Made by a program: the position numbers and the translations under genes. From Rhizobium rhizogenes (GTDB taxonomy: Bacteria > Pseudomonadota > Alphaproteobacteria > Rhizobiales > Rhizobiaceae): DNA of 64,000 nucleotides. Shown piece by piece: positions 27,836 to 36,628 of this stretch. A model generated the notes under the pieces. That model was not told the origin of the DNA. It saw nothing but the letters and a program-made list of their open reading frames with translations, and searched no databases. The stretch is from positions 2,050,001 through 2,114,000 of the forward strand of contig NZ_CP019702.2 of assembly GCF_002005205.3 (NCBI RefSeq). The letters are read 5' to 3'. Position 1 is the stretch's first letter. Each line of letters begins with the position of its first letter.

Positions 27836-28678
27836 ATGAGCGATCCGTGCCTCACCTTCACAAATCTGACGCTTGGATATGCCGGCCGTGCCGCCGTGCA
27901 TCATCTGGATGGCGATATCACCAAGGGATCGCTCACCGCGGTTGTCGGCGCCAATGGCTCGGGCAAATCGACGCTGATGAAGGGTATCGCCGGCATCTTG
28001 AAACCACTTGGCGGCGAGTGCCGGATCAGCGCAGGCATCTCCGTCGCCTATCTGCCGCAGCAATCGGAACTCGACCGGTCGTTCCCGGCTCAGGTGCGCG
28101 ATCTCGTTGCGCTGGGTCTCTGGCCCAAACGCGGCCTGCTTGGCCGCCACCGTTCTGAGGACAAAGCGGCGATGGGCCGGGTGATGGAAGCGGTCGGGCT
28201 TTCCGGCTTTGAAAAGCGCAATATAGATTCGCTCTCCGGTGGCCAGATGCAGCGTGCCCTGTTTGCCCGCGCCATGTTGCAGGACGCGCAGTTGATCCTG
28301 CTGGACGAACCCTTCAATGCCGTTGATGAGCGCACCGTCACCGATCTTCTGGTGCTGATCAAGGCATGGGTTGCGGAAGGACGCACGGTGCTCGCCGTCC
28401 TGCATGACCATCAGCTGGTGCGGCAGCATTTCCCCCAGACCCTGTTCCTCGCGCGGCGTCTCGTCGGCCTCGGCCCGACAGCCGATGTCCTGAAGCCGGA
28501 AAACATGCGCCAGGCGCGGCATTTCCACGAGGCATGGGAGGAAAATGCACCGTGGTGCGCGCCGGGTGATGCTCCAGTGACCAATGCACCGGCGACCGAT
28601 GCGCTCGATGCAGGCCCACGGGCGGCGTCATCCCATTCCCACATCCACTCCCACGCAAATTCGAATGCCCATGGCTGA
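27836..28678 (+). CDS. znuC: Zinc ABC transporter ATPase ZnuC, with His-rich tail
   Basis: This 280-residue ATPase of the high-affinity zinc importer has Walker A GANGSGKST (38-46), signature LSGGQMQRALFARA, Walker B LILLDEPFNAVD and the switch histidine in AVLHDHQLV. An AGGAGG box precedes the start. The C-terminal end is unusual: after the ATPase domain comes an Ala/Asp-rich linker, then a tail with repeated histidines (SHSHIHSHANSNAHG) that could bind zinc on the cytosolic side. The gene overlaps znuB by 8 bp. Repression by Zur is predicted from the boxes upstream. Confidence 0.93.
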   Translation: MSDPCLTFTNLTLGYAGRAAVHHLDGDITKGSLTAVVGANGSGKSTLMKGIAGILKPLGGECRISAGISVAYLPQQSELDRSFPAQVRDLVALGLWPKRGLLGRHRSEDKAAMGRVMEAVGLSGFEKRNIDSLSGGQMQRALFARAMLQDAQLILLDEPFNAVDERTVTDLLVLIKAWVAEGRTVLAVLHDHQLVRQHFPQTLFLARRLVGLGPTADVLKPENMRQARHFHEAWEENAPWCAPGDAPVTNAPATDALDAGPRAASSHSHIHSHANSNAHG

Positions 28679-29537
28679 TTTCTTCATCGAACCCTTTGTT
28701 CAATATGTCTTCATGCAGCGGGCGCTTGCCGGCGCCTTGATCCTTGCCATCAGCTGCGGGCCGGTCGGGGTGTTCCTGATGCTGCGGCGCATGAGCCTTA
28801 CGGGCGATGCCATGTCGCACGCCATCCTGCCGGGAGCGGCCGTCGGCTTTCTGTTTTACGGGCTGGAAATCCTGCCGATGACGATCGGCGGGCTGGTGGT
28901 CGGCCTCGTGGTGGCGCTGGGTGCCGGTGCGGTGTCGCGTTTCACCGTCCAGAAGGAGGACGCCTCGCTTGCCGCCTTTTATCTGATTTCACTGGCGCTC
29001 GGTGTTCTGCTCGTCTCGTGGCGCGGCTCCAGCGTCGATCTCATGCATGTGCTGTTCGGCACCGTGCTGGCGCTGAACAACGAGGCGCTCAGTCTCATCA
29101 GCGGCATCTGCATCGTGACGCTGGTGGTGATGATCACCTTCTGGCGGGCGCTTCTGGCGGAATGCCTCGATCCCCTGTTCCTGCGCTCGGTCAGCAACTG
29201 GGGCAGCCCGGTGCATTTCCTCTTCCTCGCCATCGTCGTGCTCAATCTGGTTGGTGGCTTTCAGGCGCTCGGAACGCTGCTTTCGGTCGGCCTGATGATG
29301 TTGCCCGCCGCCGCCAGCCGGTTCTGGTCCAACCGCGTGGCGCCCATGTGCTTCATCTCGATCGGCATCGGCATGGTTTCCTGCTTTGCCGGCCTCATCC
29401 TGTCCTATCACGCGTCGCTGCCATCCGGCCCGGCGATCATCCTTTCGGCGGGCGTCATCTATGCGCTCTCCATTCTCGTCGGCACGCGCGGCTTGCTCGG
29501 CGATCTTCTCGGTTCCGGCCGCCACAGAACGGCCTGA
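28671..29537 (+). CDS. znuB: Zinc ABC transporter permease ZnuB
   Basis: This 288-residue permease starts at 28671 (MADFFIEPFVQYVFMQRAL), inside the end of znuC; an upstream start would duplicate His-tail sequence in another frame. About eight helices are visible, and motifs LRRMSLTGDAMSHAILPGAA and GTLLSVGLMMLPAAASRF are typical of the ABC-3 metal permease family. It forms the channel for zinc delivered by ZnuA and driven by ZnuC. The znuA start follows 29 bp after its stop. Confidence 0.94.
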   Translation: MADFFIEPFVQYVFMQRALAGALILAISCGPVGVFLMLRRMSLTGDAMSHAILPGAAVGFLFYGLEILPMTIGGLVVGLVVALGAGAVSRFTVQKEDASLAAFYLISLALGVLLVSWRGSSVDLMHVLFGTVLALNNEALSLISGICIVTLVVMITFWRALLAECLDPLFLRSVSNWGSPVHFLFLAIVVLNLVGGFQALGTLLSVGLMMLPAAASRFWSNRVAPMCFISIGIGMVSCFAGLILSYHASLPSGPAIILSAGVIYALSILVGTRGLLGDLLGSGRHRTA

Positions 29538-29566
29538 AAACAGCGTTCGAAAAAAGGAGAACCTTC

Positions 29567-30592
29567 ATGTTCAGAACCCTCCGTCTTGCCACCTGCGCAA
29601 GCCTTCTTACCCTTTCCCCGGTCCTGATGGCGCAGGCTTCGGCTGCCGAACTCAAGGTCGTGGCCAGCTTCTCGATCATCGCCGATTTCGCCAAAAATGT
29701 CGGCGGTGACCGTGTCGAGATCACCACGCTCGTGGGTCCGGATGGCGATGCGCATGTCTATGAGCCGCGCCCGGCCGATGCGGTTGCCGTCAGCAAGGCT
29801 GGCGTCGTGCTGGTCAATGGCCTGGAATTTGAAGGCTTCCTGAAGCGGCTGATCGACACCAGCGGCTCCAAGGCGCCGGTCGTTGAACTGACCAAGGGTG
29901 TCGAGCCGCTGAAACTTTCCGAAGAGCCGGCCGGCCATGCCCATCCGGAAGCGGAGGAAGAGGAAGGCCACGACCACAAGGCTGACGAAGCCGGCCACAG
30001 CCACGAAACCGCCGAGGCCCATGATCACGACCACGGCCATGAAGGTCACCACCATCACGGTGAATTCGACCCACATGCCTGGCAGTCGATCAAGAACGCG
30101 GAAATCTATGTGAAGAACATTGCCGGCGCATTTTGCGAGGTCGACAAGGCCGGTTGCGCCACATACACCGCCAATTCCGATGCCTATATCGCCAAGCTTG
30201 CCGCTCTGAACGAGAAGGTGAAGACCGAGATTGCCGCCATCCCGCCGGAAAAGCGCGTCATCATCACCTCGCATGATGCCTTCGGTTATTTCGAACACGC
30301 TTATGGACTGAATTTCCTGGCGCCCGAGGGCATCTCGACGGAATCCGAAGCGTCGGCCGCCGATGTCGCCAAGCTCGTGGATCAGGTCAAACACGACAAG
30401 GCTTCGGCGATCTTCGTCGAAAACATCACCGACAAGCGGCTGATCGACCAGATCGCCAGCGAAACCGGCCTGAAGGTCGGCGGCACGCTCTATTCCGACG
30501 CGCTTTCCACCGCCGATGGCCCGGCCGCGACCTATATCGACATGATCAACCACAATATCCAGACCATCAAGGCGGCTGTGCTCAGCCAGTAA
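29567..30592 (+). CDS. znuA: Periplasmic zinc-binding protein ZnuA
   Basis: The start at 29567 (MFRTLRLATCASLL) has a AAGGAGA box, and a signal peptide is cleaved after QASA near residue 26, giving 341 residues. Zinc ligands of the family are visible as GDAHVYEPRPAD, the FDPHAW segment, TSHDAFGYFEHAYG and the C-terminal VGGTLYSDAL. A long acidic-histidine loop in the middle (HAHPEAEEEEGHDHK, then HDHDHGHEGHHHHGEFD) is the usual metal-rich loop of ZnuA and may hold or sense excess zinc. It ends the Zur-controlled operon. Confidence 0.95.
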   Translation: MFRTLRLATCASLLTLSPVLMAQASAAELKVVASFSIIADFAKNVGGDRVEITTLVGPDGDAHVYEPRPADAVAVSKAGVVLVNGLEFEGFLKRLIDTSGSKAPVVELTKGVEPLKLSEEPAGHAHPEAEEEEGHDHKADEAGHSHETAEAHDHDHGHEGHHHHGEFDPHAWQSIKNAEIYVKNIAGAFCEVDKAGCATYTANSDAYIAKLAALNEKVKTEIAAIPPEKRVIITSHDAFGYFEHAYGLNFLAPEGISTESEASAADVAKLVDQVKHDKASAIFVENITDKRLIDQIASETGLKVGGTLYSDALSTADGPAATYIDMINHNIQTIKAAVLSQ

Positions 30593-30765
30593 AACGGACA
30601 GTTCCGGCGTGAATTTTGGGGAGGGTGGCATGCGCTGCCCTCTCTGCTTTTGTGTTGCTCCCCCTGCCGCCTGCCGAGGAACGCGGGGCGGCACCGGAAC
30701 GAAAGGGTCCCTTCGCAATCGCCTGTTCCTTTAGCAATTTCCATTTCGGTGTTACACACCTCTTC

Positions 30766-31239
30766 ATGTCCGATGCGCTTCACATCTTCACCGACGGCTC
30801 CTTCGACGATGCCACCCGATCCGGAGGATGGGCGTTCGTCGTTCATGAAGAAGGTGGCCAGGTCCATTGCGCCTCAGGCAAGACGTTTGGCACATCAAAC
30901 AATACTTTCGAGGTCCTCGCCGTCCTGAACGCAATGTCCTGGATCGCCGCCGAGGCGCCAACGCGAACCGTCACGCTCTGGACGGATGCCGTTCATGTGA
31001 TTGAGGGCTGCCGCCGTTATCGGGCGATCTGGCGCAACAACGGCTGGAAGCGGATTACGCCTAACCAGCGCACCCGCCGAAGGCCTATCCCCGACAAGGA
31101 AATCTGGAAGCAGCTCGACAACCTGCTCGAGCGGCATCCCCATGTGGCTGTGGAATGGTGCAAAGGGCATTCCGGCACAGCCGGCAATGAACATGCCGAT
31201 GCATTGGCGCGTGGTGTCGCCCGTGTGACGGTGATTTAG
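30766..31239 (+). CDS. RNase H-fold protein (RNase HI-like)
   Basis: The start at 30766 (MSDALHIFTDGSFDD) is where the fold begins, giving 157 residues; a longer TTG-started frame would add an unlikely leader. Four acidic catalytic residues are in place: Asp10 (FTDGSF), Glu49 (NNTFEVLAV), Asp74 (LWTDAVHV) and Asp145 (NEHADALARG). The CKGHSG turn of RNase HI is also present. It should cut RNA in RNA-DNA hybrids. It differs from the standard housekeeping enzyme (no CSGNPG loop), so it may be a second, specialised copy. No operon partner is seen. Confidence 0.85.
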   Translation: MSDALHIFTDGSFDDATRSGGWAFVVHEEGGQVHCASGKTFGTSNNTFEVLAVLNAMSWIAAEAPTRTVTLWTDAVHVIEGCRRYRAIWRNNGWKRITPNQRTRRRPIPDKEIWKQLDNLLERHPHVAVEWCKGHSGTAGNEHADALARGVARVTVI

Positions 31240-31476
31240 CGGGCGGGCGTCAGTTGCTGTCATGCGGCGCGTAAAATAGTCGATTTCAGCCGTTCCCGGT
31301 CCCGACATCTTCCCCATCGAACGGTTGCGCCGATACTTTTACCGGACCGTGAACCCATTTGCTCACGAGCGGCCGCCTGAATCGTTTCGGGAATTTCGAG
31401 GTCGTTGCGTCCGCCATGTCGGGAGAGTGGCACATCACTCTTCGTTGGCGGTTGACAATCAATTTGCCGTTTGAAA

Positions 31477-31494
31477 TGGTAAGATGTCAGACCA
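31477..31494. promoter_or_regulatory. Candidate FadR/GntR operator
   Basis: TGGTAAGATGTCAGACCA has outer arms TGGT / ACCA and inner G-A pairs, with flanking AAA and TTT that extend the symmetry. It resembles TGGT-(N)-ACCA operators of FadR-type regulators. It lies 41 bp before the preferred start of the regulator gene and supports that start, since the earlier start would place the site in the coding sequence. Confidence 0.5.
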
Positions 31495-31534
31495 ATTTAG
31501 AGGGTACGTCTTGGATAGGTCCAGCCGGGAACTC

Positions 31535-32227
31535 ATGCAGCCGATTCCGCCGAGCGACCGTGTGCGCCAGGTCGAGGCAGCGCTTTCCGACTATGTCGAG
31601 AGGGCAGGGCTGAAGGCCGGAGACCGGCTTCCCGCTGAACGCGAGCTGATGGCGGCGCTGGGTGTCGGCCGGTCGACCATCCGCGAAGTCATCCGCAAGT
31701 TTCAGGCGCTCGGTGTCATCGACAGCCGCAAGGGCAGCGGCAATTACCTGCTGAAGCCGATTTCCGCCGCCACCGTGCATATGCCGATTTCCATCGATGC
31801 CGAAAGCCTGCGCGATGCGCTGCTGATGACGCTGGAAGTGCGGCGCGGCATCGAGGTGGAAGCCTCCATGGCGGCTGCGCGCCGGCGCACGGCAGACGAT
31901 ATCGCCACGATGGAAGCGCGGCTTGACGAGATGGAGCGGGTGCATCTGGCCGAAGGCACCTCCGGCAAGGCCGACCTTGCCTTCCATCTGTCGATTTACG
32001 ATGCCACCCATAATACGCTGTTCAAGCAGCTTCTGGAGCAGATGCGTGAAGGCTTCGAACGCTTCTGGTCGAAGCCGTTCGACCGCCCGGATTTTGCCGG
32101 TCGCTCCTTTCCCTTTCACCGCACGCTGTTCAATGCCATCGCCGCTGGTGATGCCGAGACCGCCCGTGAAGAAACACTGAAAATCCTCGCCGTCGTCGAG
32201 GAGGATATCAAGGACATGTCGAAATGA
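31535..32227 (+). CDS. GntR family regulator (FadR subfamily)
   Basis: The protein has 230 residues from the preferred start at 31535 (MQPIPPSDRVRQVE); an earlier ATG at 31484 would add 17 residues but has no ribosome site and overlaps a palindromic operator. The winged helix-turn-helix reads LKAGDRLPAERELMAALGVGRSTIREVIRKF and the GSGNYLL wing is clear. The C-terminal helical FCD domain carries likely metal ligands in the DLAFHLSIYDATHN segment and the later FHRTLFNAI segment. It overlaps the PLP-enzyme gene by 4 bp, so it is the first gene of the operon and probably controls it. Confidence 0.9.
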   Translation: MQPIPPSDRVRQVEAALSDYVERAGLKAGDRLPAERELMAALGVGRSTIREVIRKFQALGVIDSRKGSGNYLLKPISAATVHMPISIDAESLRDALLMTLEVRRGIEVEASMAAARRRTADDIATMEARLDEMERVHLAEGTSGKADLAFHLSIYDATHNTLFKQLLEQMREGFERFWSKPFDRPDFAGRSFPFHRTLFNAIAAGDAETAREETLKILAVVEEDIKDMSK

Positions 32228-33396
32228 ACCATGGCAACGATCTCTTCGATCCCGCCTCATTTATCGTTGCGCATGACGAGGCCCACGCCTTCGAAGCCGT
32301 GGTGCCGCCCATCGTGCAGACCTCGCTTTTCACCTTTTCCAGCTATGACGAAATGGTCTCCACCTATCGCGGCGAAAAGGTGCGGCCGGTCTATACGCGC
32401 GGGCTGAACCCCACCGTGCGGCTGTTTGAAGAGATGCTGGCGAAGCTGGAAGGTGCCGAAGATGCGCTCGGTTTTGCAAGCGGCATGTCGGCCATTTCCT
32501 CCACCGTGCTCTCCTTCGTTTCGCCGGGTGACCGGATCGTCGCCGTGCGCCATGTCTATCCCGATGCATTCCGCCTGTTCGGCACCTTCATGCAGCGCAT
32601 GAATATCGAGGTGACCTATGTCGACGGCCGCGATGAGGCGGCGGTTGAAAAGGCGATGCCGGGCGCAAAGCTGTTTTACATGGAAAGCCCGACGAGCTGG
32701 GTGATGGAAGCCCATGATGTGGGTGCGCTGGCCGCCATCGGCAAGCGGCATGGCGCTGTCACCGTCATCGACAATTCCTGGGCAAGCCCGGTCTTCCAGC
32801 AGCCGATTTCGCTCGGCGTCGACCTCGTCGTGCATTCGGCGTCGAAATATCTGGGCGGCCATAGCGACGTGGTCTCCGGCGTGGTGGCCGGTTCGAAGGC
32901 GATGATCGACCGCATCCGGGCGGAAACCTATCCCTATCTCGGCGGCAAGATGTCGCCCTTCGATGCCTGGCTGCTCATTCGCGGGCTTCGCACCCTGCCA
33001 TTGCGCATGAAGGCGCATCAGGCCTCGGCGCTTGAGATCGCTACCCGCCTGCAGGCGCTGGATGTGGTGGAGAAGGTCTGCCATCCGGGGCTGGCGAACC
33101 GCCTGCCGCCCGGCCTTCACGGCACCTCGGGCCTGTTTTCCTTCATCTTTAGGGAAGGGGTGGATGTGCGCGCTTTTGCCGACCGCCTCAAGCTTTTCAA
33201 ACTGGGTGTTTCCTGGGGCGGGCATGAAAGCCTCATCGTCCCCGGCGAAGTGGTGCTCGAACAGAAGGCGCAGCCAAACTCCGCCCACACCTTCGGCATC
33301 AGCGCGCGTTCGGTGCGCCTGCATGTCGGGCTGGAGGGCACGGAAGCCCTCTGGAACGATCTCGAACCCGCGATCAAGGCGGCCTCCGCCGCCTGA
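32224..33396 (+). CDS. Trans-sulfuration-type PLP enzyme (Cys/Met metabolism family)
   Basis: This 390-residue cytosolic enzyme is of the cystathionine gamma-synthase/beta- or gamma-lyase family. The PLP lysine is Lys208 in VVHSASKYLGGHSDVVSG, with the aspartate in VTVIDNSWASP and the tyrosine/arginine pair in PVYTRGLNPT. It should carry out elimination or replacement at the beta or gamma carbon of an amino acid, often with a sulfur group. It overlaps the regulator by ATGA and is followed 38 bp later by a CUT1 binding protein. That is an odd partner: sugar-type importers rarely sit with such enzymes. The substrate is unknown. Confidence 0.9.
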   Translation: MNHGNDLFDPASFIVAHDEAHAFEAVVPPIVQTSLFTFSSYDEMVSTYRGEKVRPVYTRGLNPTVRLFEEMLAKLEGAEDALGFASGMSAISSTVLSFVSPGDRIVAVRHVYPDAFRLFGTFMQRMNIEVTYVDGRDEAAVEKAMPGAKLFYMESPTSWVMEAHDVGALAAIGKRHGAVTVIDNSWASPVFQQPISLGVDLVVHSASKYLGGHSDVVSGVVAGSKAMIDRIRAETYPYLGGKMSPFDAWLLIRGLRTLPLRMKAHQASALEIATRLQALDVVEKVCHPGLANRLPPGLHGTSGLFSFIFREGVDVRAFADRLKLFKLGVSWGGHESLIVPGEVVLEQKAQPNSAHTFGISARSVRLHVGLEGTEALWNDLEPAIKAASAA

Positions 33397-33434
33397 CGCG
33401 TTTTTAAACTGACGACAAAAAAGGGGAGAACGAC

Positions 33435-34694
33435 ATGAAAAAACTGGTAACAGCAGCAATCTTCACCGCCCTGATGACCGGAACGGCGCTGGCGGACACG
33501 ACCTTGAAACTGGTCGAGGTCATCACAAGTCCCGAGCGGACGGAAACGCTGAAGGGCATCGTCTCGAAATTCGAGGCTGCCAATCTCGGCACCAAGGTGG
33601 AAATCATCTCCCTGCCGTGGAGCGAAGCCTTCCAGAAATTCGCCACCATGGTCTCGGCCGGCGATGTGCCTGACGTGATGGAAATGCCCGACACATGGCT
33701 GTCGCTTTATGCCAATAACGGCATGCTGGAGAGCCTTGAGCCTTATCTTGCCAAATGGGAGCACACCGCGGGCCTGAGCGAACGTACGCTCGAACTCGGC
33801 CGCGATGTCAAGGACACGGCCTATATGCTGCCCTATGGTTTCTACCTGCGCGCCATGTTCTACAACAAGAAACTGCTTGCAGAAGCCGGCGTGAAGGAGC
33901 CGCCGAAGACCCTTGAGGAATTTGCCGATGCGTCCAAGAAGGTCGCAGCCCTTCCCGGCAAATCCGGCTACTGCCTGCGCGGCGGCCCGGGCGGCCTTAA
34001 CGGCTGGGTCATGTTCGGCGCATCCATGGCCGGTTCGAACGAGTTCTTCACCAAGGACGGCACCTCCACCTTCGACAGCCCCGGCTGGGTGAAGGGCCTG
34101 ACCTATGTGATCGATCTCTACAAGAACGGTTACGCGCCGAAGGACAGCGTCAACTGGGGCTTCAACGAGATCGTCGCCGGCTTTTATTCCGGCACCTGCG
34201 CCTTCCTCGATCAGGACCCGGATGCGCTGATCGCCATCGCACAGCGCATGAAGCCGGAAGATTTCGGCGTCATGACCATGCCGAAGGGCCCCGACGGCAA
34301 GACCTTCCCGACGATTGGTTTCGCCGGCTGGTCGATGATGTCGAAATCCGAAAACAAGGACCTTTCCTGGAAGCTGATCGAGACGCTTGAAGGGCCGGAA
34401 GGCAATATCGAGTGGAACAAGAAGACCGGTGCGCTGCCGGTGCACAAGTCGGCGGAGAAGGACCCCTTCTATGCCAGCGAGCAGTTCAAGGGCTGGTTCG
34501 ACGAACTGGCCGACAAGAACGCCGTGCCGACGACGATGCCGACCTATCTTGAGGAATTCGCCTTCTTCAAGGATTCGCTTGTGATCAAGACATCGCAGGA
34601 AGCGCTGCTCGGCGACATCACGCCGGAAGATCTTGCCAAGCAATGGGCTGATTACATGACCAAGGCGCAGCAGAAGTTCCTGGCCTCGAAGTAA
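33435..34694 (+). CDS. CUT1-type ABC transporter substrate-binding protein
   Basis: This 419-residue secreted protein has a signal peptide cleaved after GTALA near residue 20 and a GGGGAGAA box before the start. The fold is SBP family 1 by the usual segments: VIDLYKNGYAPKDSVNWGF, and later AGWSMMSKSEN where the C-lobe motif lies. It is followed by two permeases and an ATPase, a full importer. The neighbours upstream (FadR regulator and PLP enzyme) suggest that the ligand may be an amino-acid- or sulfur-containing conjugate rather than a plain sugar. That is inference only. Confidence 0.9.
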   Translation: MKKLVTAAIFTALMTGTALADTTLKLVEVITSPERTETLKGIVSKFEAANLGTKVEIISLPWSEAFQKFATMVSAGDVPDVMEMPDTWLSLYANNGMLESLEPYLAKWEHTAGLSERTLELGRDVKDTAYMLPYGFYLRAMFYNKKLLAEAGVKEPPKTLEEFADASKKVAALPGKSGYCLRGGPGGLNGWVMFGASMAGSNEFFTKDGTSTFDSPGWVKGLTYVIDLYKNGYAPKDSVNWGFNEIVAGFYSGTCAFLDQDPDALIAIAQRMKPEDFGVMTMPKGPDGKTFPTIGFAGWSMMSKSENKDLSWKLIETLEGPEGNIEWNKKTGALPVHKSAEKDPFYASEQFKGWFDELADKNAVPTTMPTYLEEFAFFKDSLVIKTSQEALLGDITPEDLAKQWADYMTKAQQKFLASK

Positions 34695-34845
34695 CGACAT
34701 TGACCAGCCGTGCGGGCGCAAATGCCCGTGCGGCGGGTCTTGCCGGCCTTCGCTGCGACAGGCCTTTTCATAGAAATTTTTCGGATCGGTAGGCCGAATG
34801 GCTGGAAAACCCGTCCGTTCCGTCGTCCGATCAGGGAGCGATACA

Positions 34846-35790
34846 ATGTCCTATGCCCATGGCGCCGGGCCGGTGGCTGCGCGCAAACCGGCCGGCAAGC
34901 CTGCGATGCGGCGGTTTGCCGATTGGGCCGAACCCTGGCTTTACAGCGCGCCGGTGCTGGTGCTCATCGTCGCCGTCATGCTGGTGCCGCTGGTGCTCGG
35001 CCTCTCCTATGCCTTTCGCGATGTGCAGCTGCTCAACCCGTTCTCCGGCGGTTTCGTTGGCCTCAAACATCTGGAGGCGCTGTCGCAGGATGCGGCCTTT
35101 TACCGGGCGCTGAAAAACACGCTGTGGTGGACCGGCGCTTCGGTTTTCCTGCAATTCTTCTTCGGCCTCATTCTGGCGCTGCTGCTCGATAAACCCTTTG
35201 CGGGCAGGGGGCTGGCGCAGGCGCTGGTGTTCCTGCCATGGGCCGTGCCGACTTTCCTTGCCGGTCTCAACTGGGCATGGCTGTTCAACCCGGTCATCGG
35301 GCCGCTGCCGCACTGGATGGTCTCGCTCGGGCTGTTATCCGCACCCAACAATATCCTCGCCGATCCGCAGCTTGCCATGTGGGGGCCCATCATCGCCAAT
35401 GTCTGGTGGGGCATTCCCTTCTTCGCCATCACTTTGCTTGCGGCACTTCAGGCCATCCCGCGCGATCTTTATGAGGCGGCGGAAATCGACGGCGCAAACC
35501 CGCTGCAGCGTTTCACCTCCATCACCCTGCCGTTTCTGGCGCCCACCATCGCCATCACCATCCTGCTGCGCACCGTCTGGATCGCCAATTTTGCCGATCT
35601 CATCATCGTCATGACCAATGGCGGACCGGCGGACCGTACGCAGATCGTCGCCAGCTACATCTTCACGCAGGCCTTCCGGCGTCTGGATTTCGGTTATGCC
35701 TCGGCCATCGCGCTGGTGCTTCTGGTGCTGCTGCTTGCCTATTCCATGCTGATCGTGCTGCTGCGCCAGCGCCTGATCGAGAAGGACTGA
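34846..35790 (+). CDS. CUT1-type ABC transporter permease 1
   Basis: The start at 34846 (MSYAHGAGPVAARKP) has a GGGAG box, giving 314 residues; a start 16 codons upstream is less likely. About six helices are seen. The cytoplasmic coupling loop reads EAAEIDGANPLQRFTSITLP. A gap of 151 bp without a visible gene separates it from the binding-protein gene and could hold a processing or attenuation site, though no strong hairpin stands out. The second permease starts 3 bp after its stop. Confidence 0.91.
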   Translation: MSYAHGAGPVAARKPAGKPAMRRFADWAEPWLYSAPVLVLIVAVMLVPLVLGLSYAFRDVQLLNPFSGGFVGLKHLEALSQDAAFYRALKNTLWWTGASVFLQFFFGLILALLLDKPFAGRGLAQALVFLPWAVPTFLAGLNWAWLFNPVIGPLPHWMVSLGLLSAPNNILADPQLAMWGPIIANVWWGIPFFAITLLAALQAIPRDLYEAAEIDGANPLQRFTSITLPFLAPTIAITILLRTVWIANFADLIIVMTNGGPADRTQIVASYIFTQAFRRLDFGYASAIALVLLVLLLAYSMLIVLLRQRLIEKD

Positions 35791-35793
35791 CCG

Positions 35794-36624
35794 ATGACAT
35801 CAAGGATATTTCTCACCCTTGCCCATCGTCTGGCGATCCTTGCCTATATCGCCTTTGCACTGTTCCCACTGTTCTGGCTGCTCAAGGTGTCCGTGACGCC
35901 GAATGATCTGCTCTATAGCGAAGGTGTGAGGATGTGGCCATCGCGGGCGACGTGGGATCATTATCGTTTCGTCATAGAAAACAGTGCCTTCCCGACGTTC
36001 TTTAAGAACAGCGTCATCGTCGCGGGCTCCACGGCAATTGCCGTGACGATACTCTCGTCGCTGTCGGGTTACGCGCTGTCACGCTTCCGTTTCAAGGGCA
36101 AATACTGGATCGTGGCGCTAATGCTGATCACCCAGATGTTCCCGCTGGTCATGCTGGTTGCGCCGATCTTCAAGATGCTGTCGCCGCTCGGCCTCACCAA
36201 CAGCCTGACGGGCCTCGTCATCGTCTACACCGCCTTCAACGTGCCCTTCGCCACCTTCCTCATGCAGTCGTTCTTCGATGGCATTCCGAAGGATCTGGAA
36301 GAGGCGGCGATGATTGACGGGGCGAGCCGGTTTACGGCCTTCCGCCAGATCATCCTGCCGCTGACACTGCCGGGCATTGCCGCGACGCTCGGTTTCGTCT
36401 TCACCGCCGCGTGGAGCGAGCTTCTGTTTGCGCTGATGCTGATTTCCGGCAATCAGAGCGCCACTTTCCCGGTTGGCCTTCTGACCTTCGTTTCGAAATT
36501 CTCCGTCGATTTCGGGCAGATGATGGCGGCGGGCGTTCTGGCGCTCATTCCGGCCTGTCTCTTCTTCCTGCTCATTCAACGTTATCTCGTGCAGGGCCTG
36601 ACGGCCGGCGCGGTGAAAGGATAA
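35794..36624 (+). CDS. CUT1-type ABC transporter permease 2
   Basis: This 276-residue MalG-type inner-membrane subunit has about six helices, the coupling loop EEAAMIDGASRFTAFRQIILP, and the conserved C-terminus LVQGLTAGAVKG. It lies 3 bp after permease 1 and 4 bp before the ATPase gene, so the three are tightly coupled. Confidence 0.92.
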   Translation: MTSRIFLTLAHRLAILAYIAFALFPLFWLLKVSVTPNDLLYSEGVRMWPSRATWDHYRFVIENSAFPTFFKNSVIVAGSTAIAVTILSSLSGYALSRFRFKGKYWIVALMLITQMFPLVMLVAPIFKMLSPLGLTNSLTGLVIVYTAFNVPFATFLMQSFFDGIPKDLEEAAMIDGASRFTAFRQIILPLTLPGIAATLGFVFTAAWSELLFALMLISGNQSATFPVGLLTFVSKFSVDFGQMMAAGVLALIPACLFFLLIQRYLVQGLTAGAVKG

Positions 36625-36628
36625 TCCC

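Noticed and set aside
29018..29566. N-terminal extension of znuA
   Set aside because: The extension is znuB read in another frame. The signal peptide and ribosome site place the start at 29567.
33117..34721. 534-codon minus-strand open frame
   Set aside because: It lies opposite the end of the PLP enzyme and the binding protein, and no family motif is visible.
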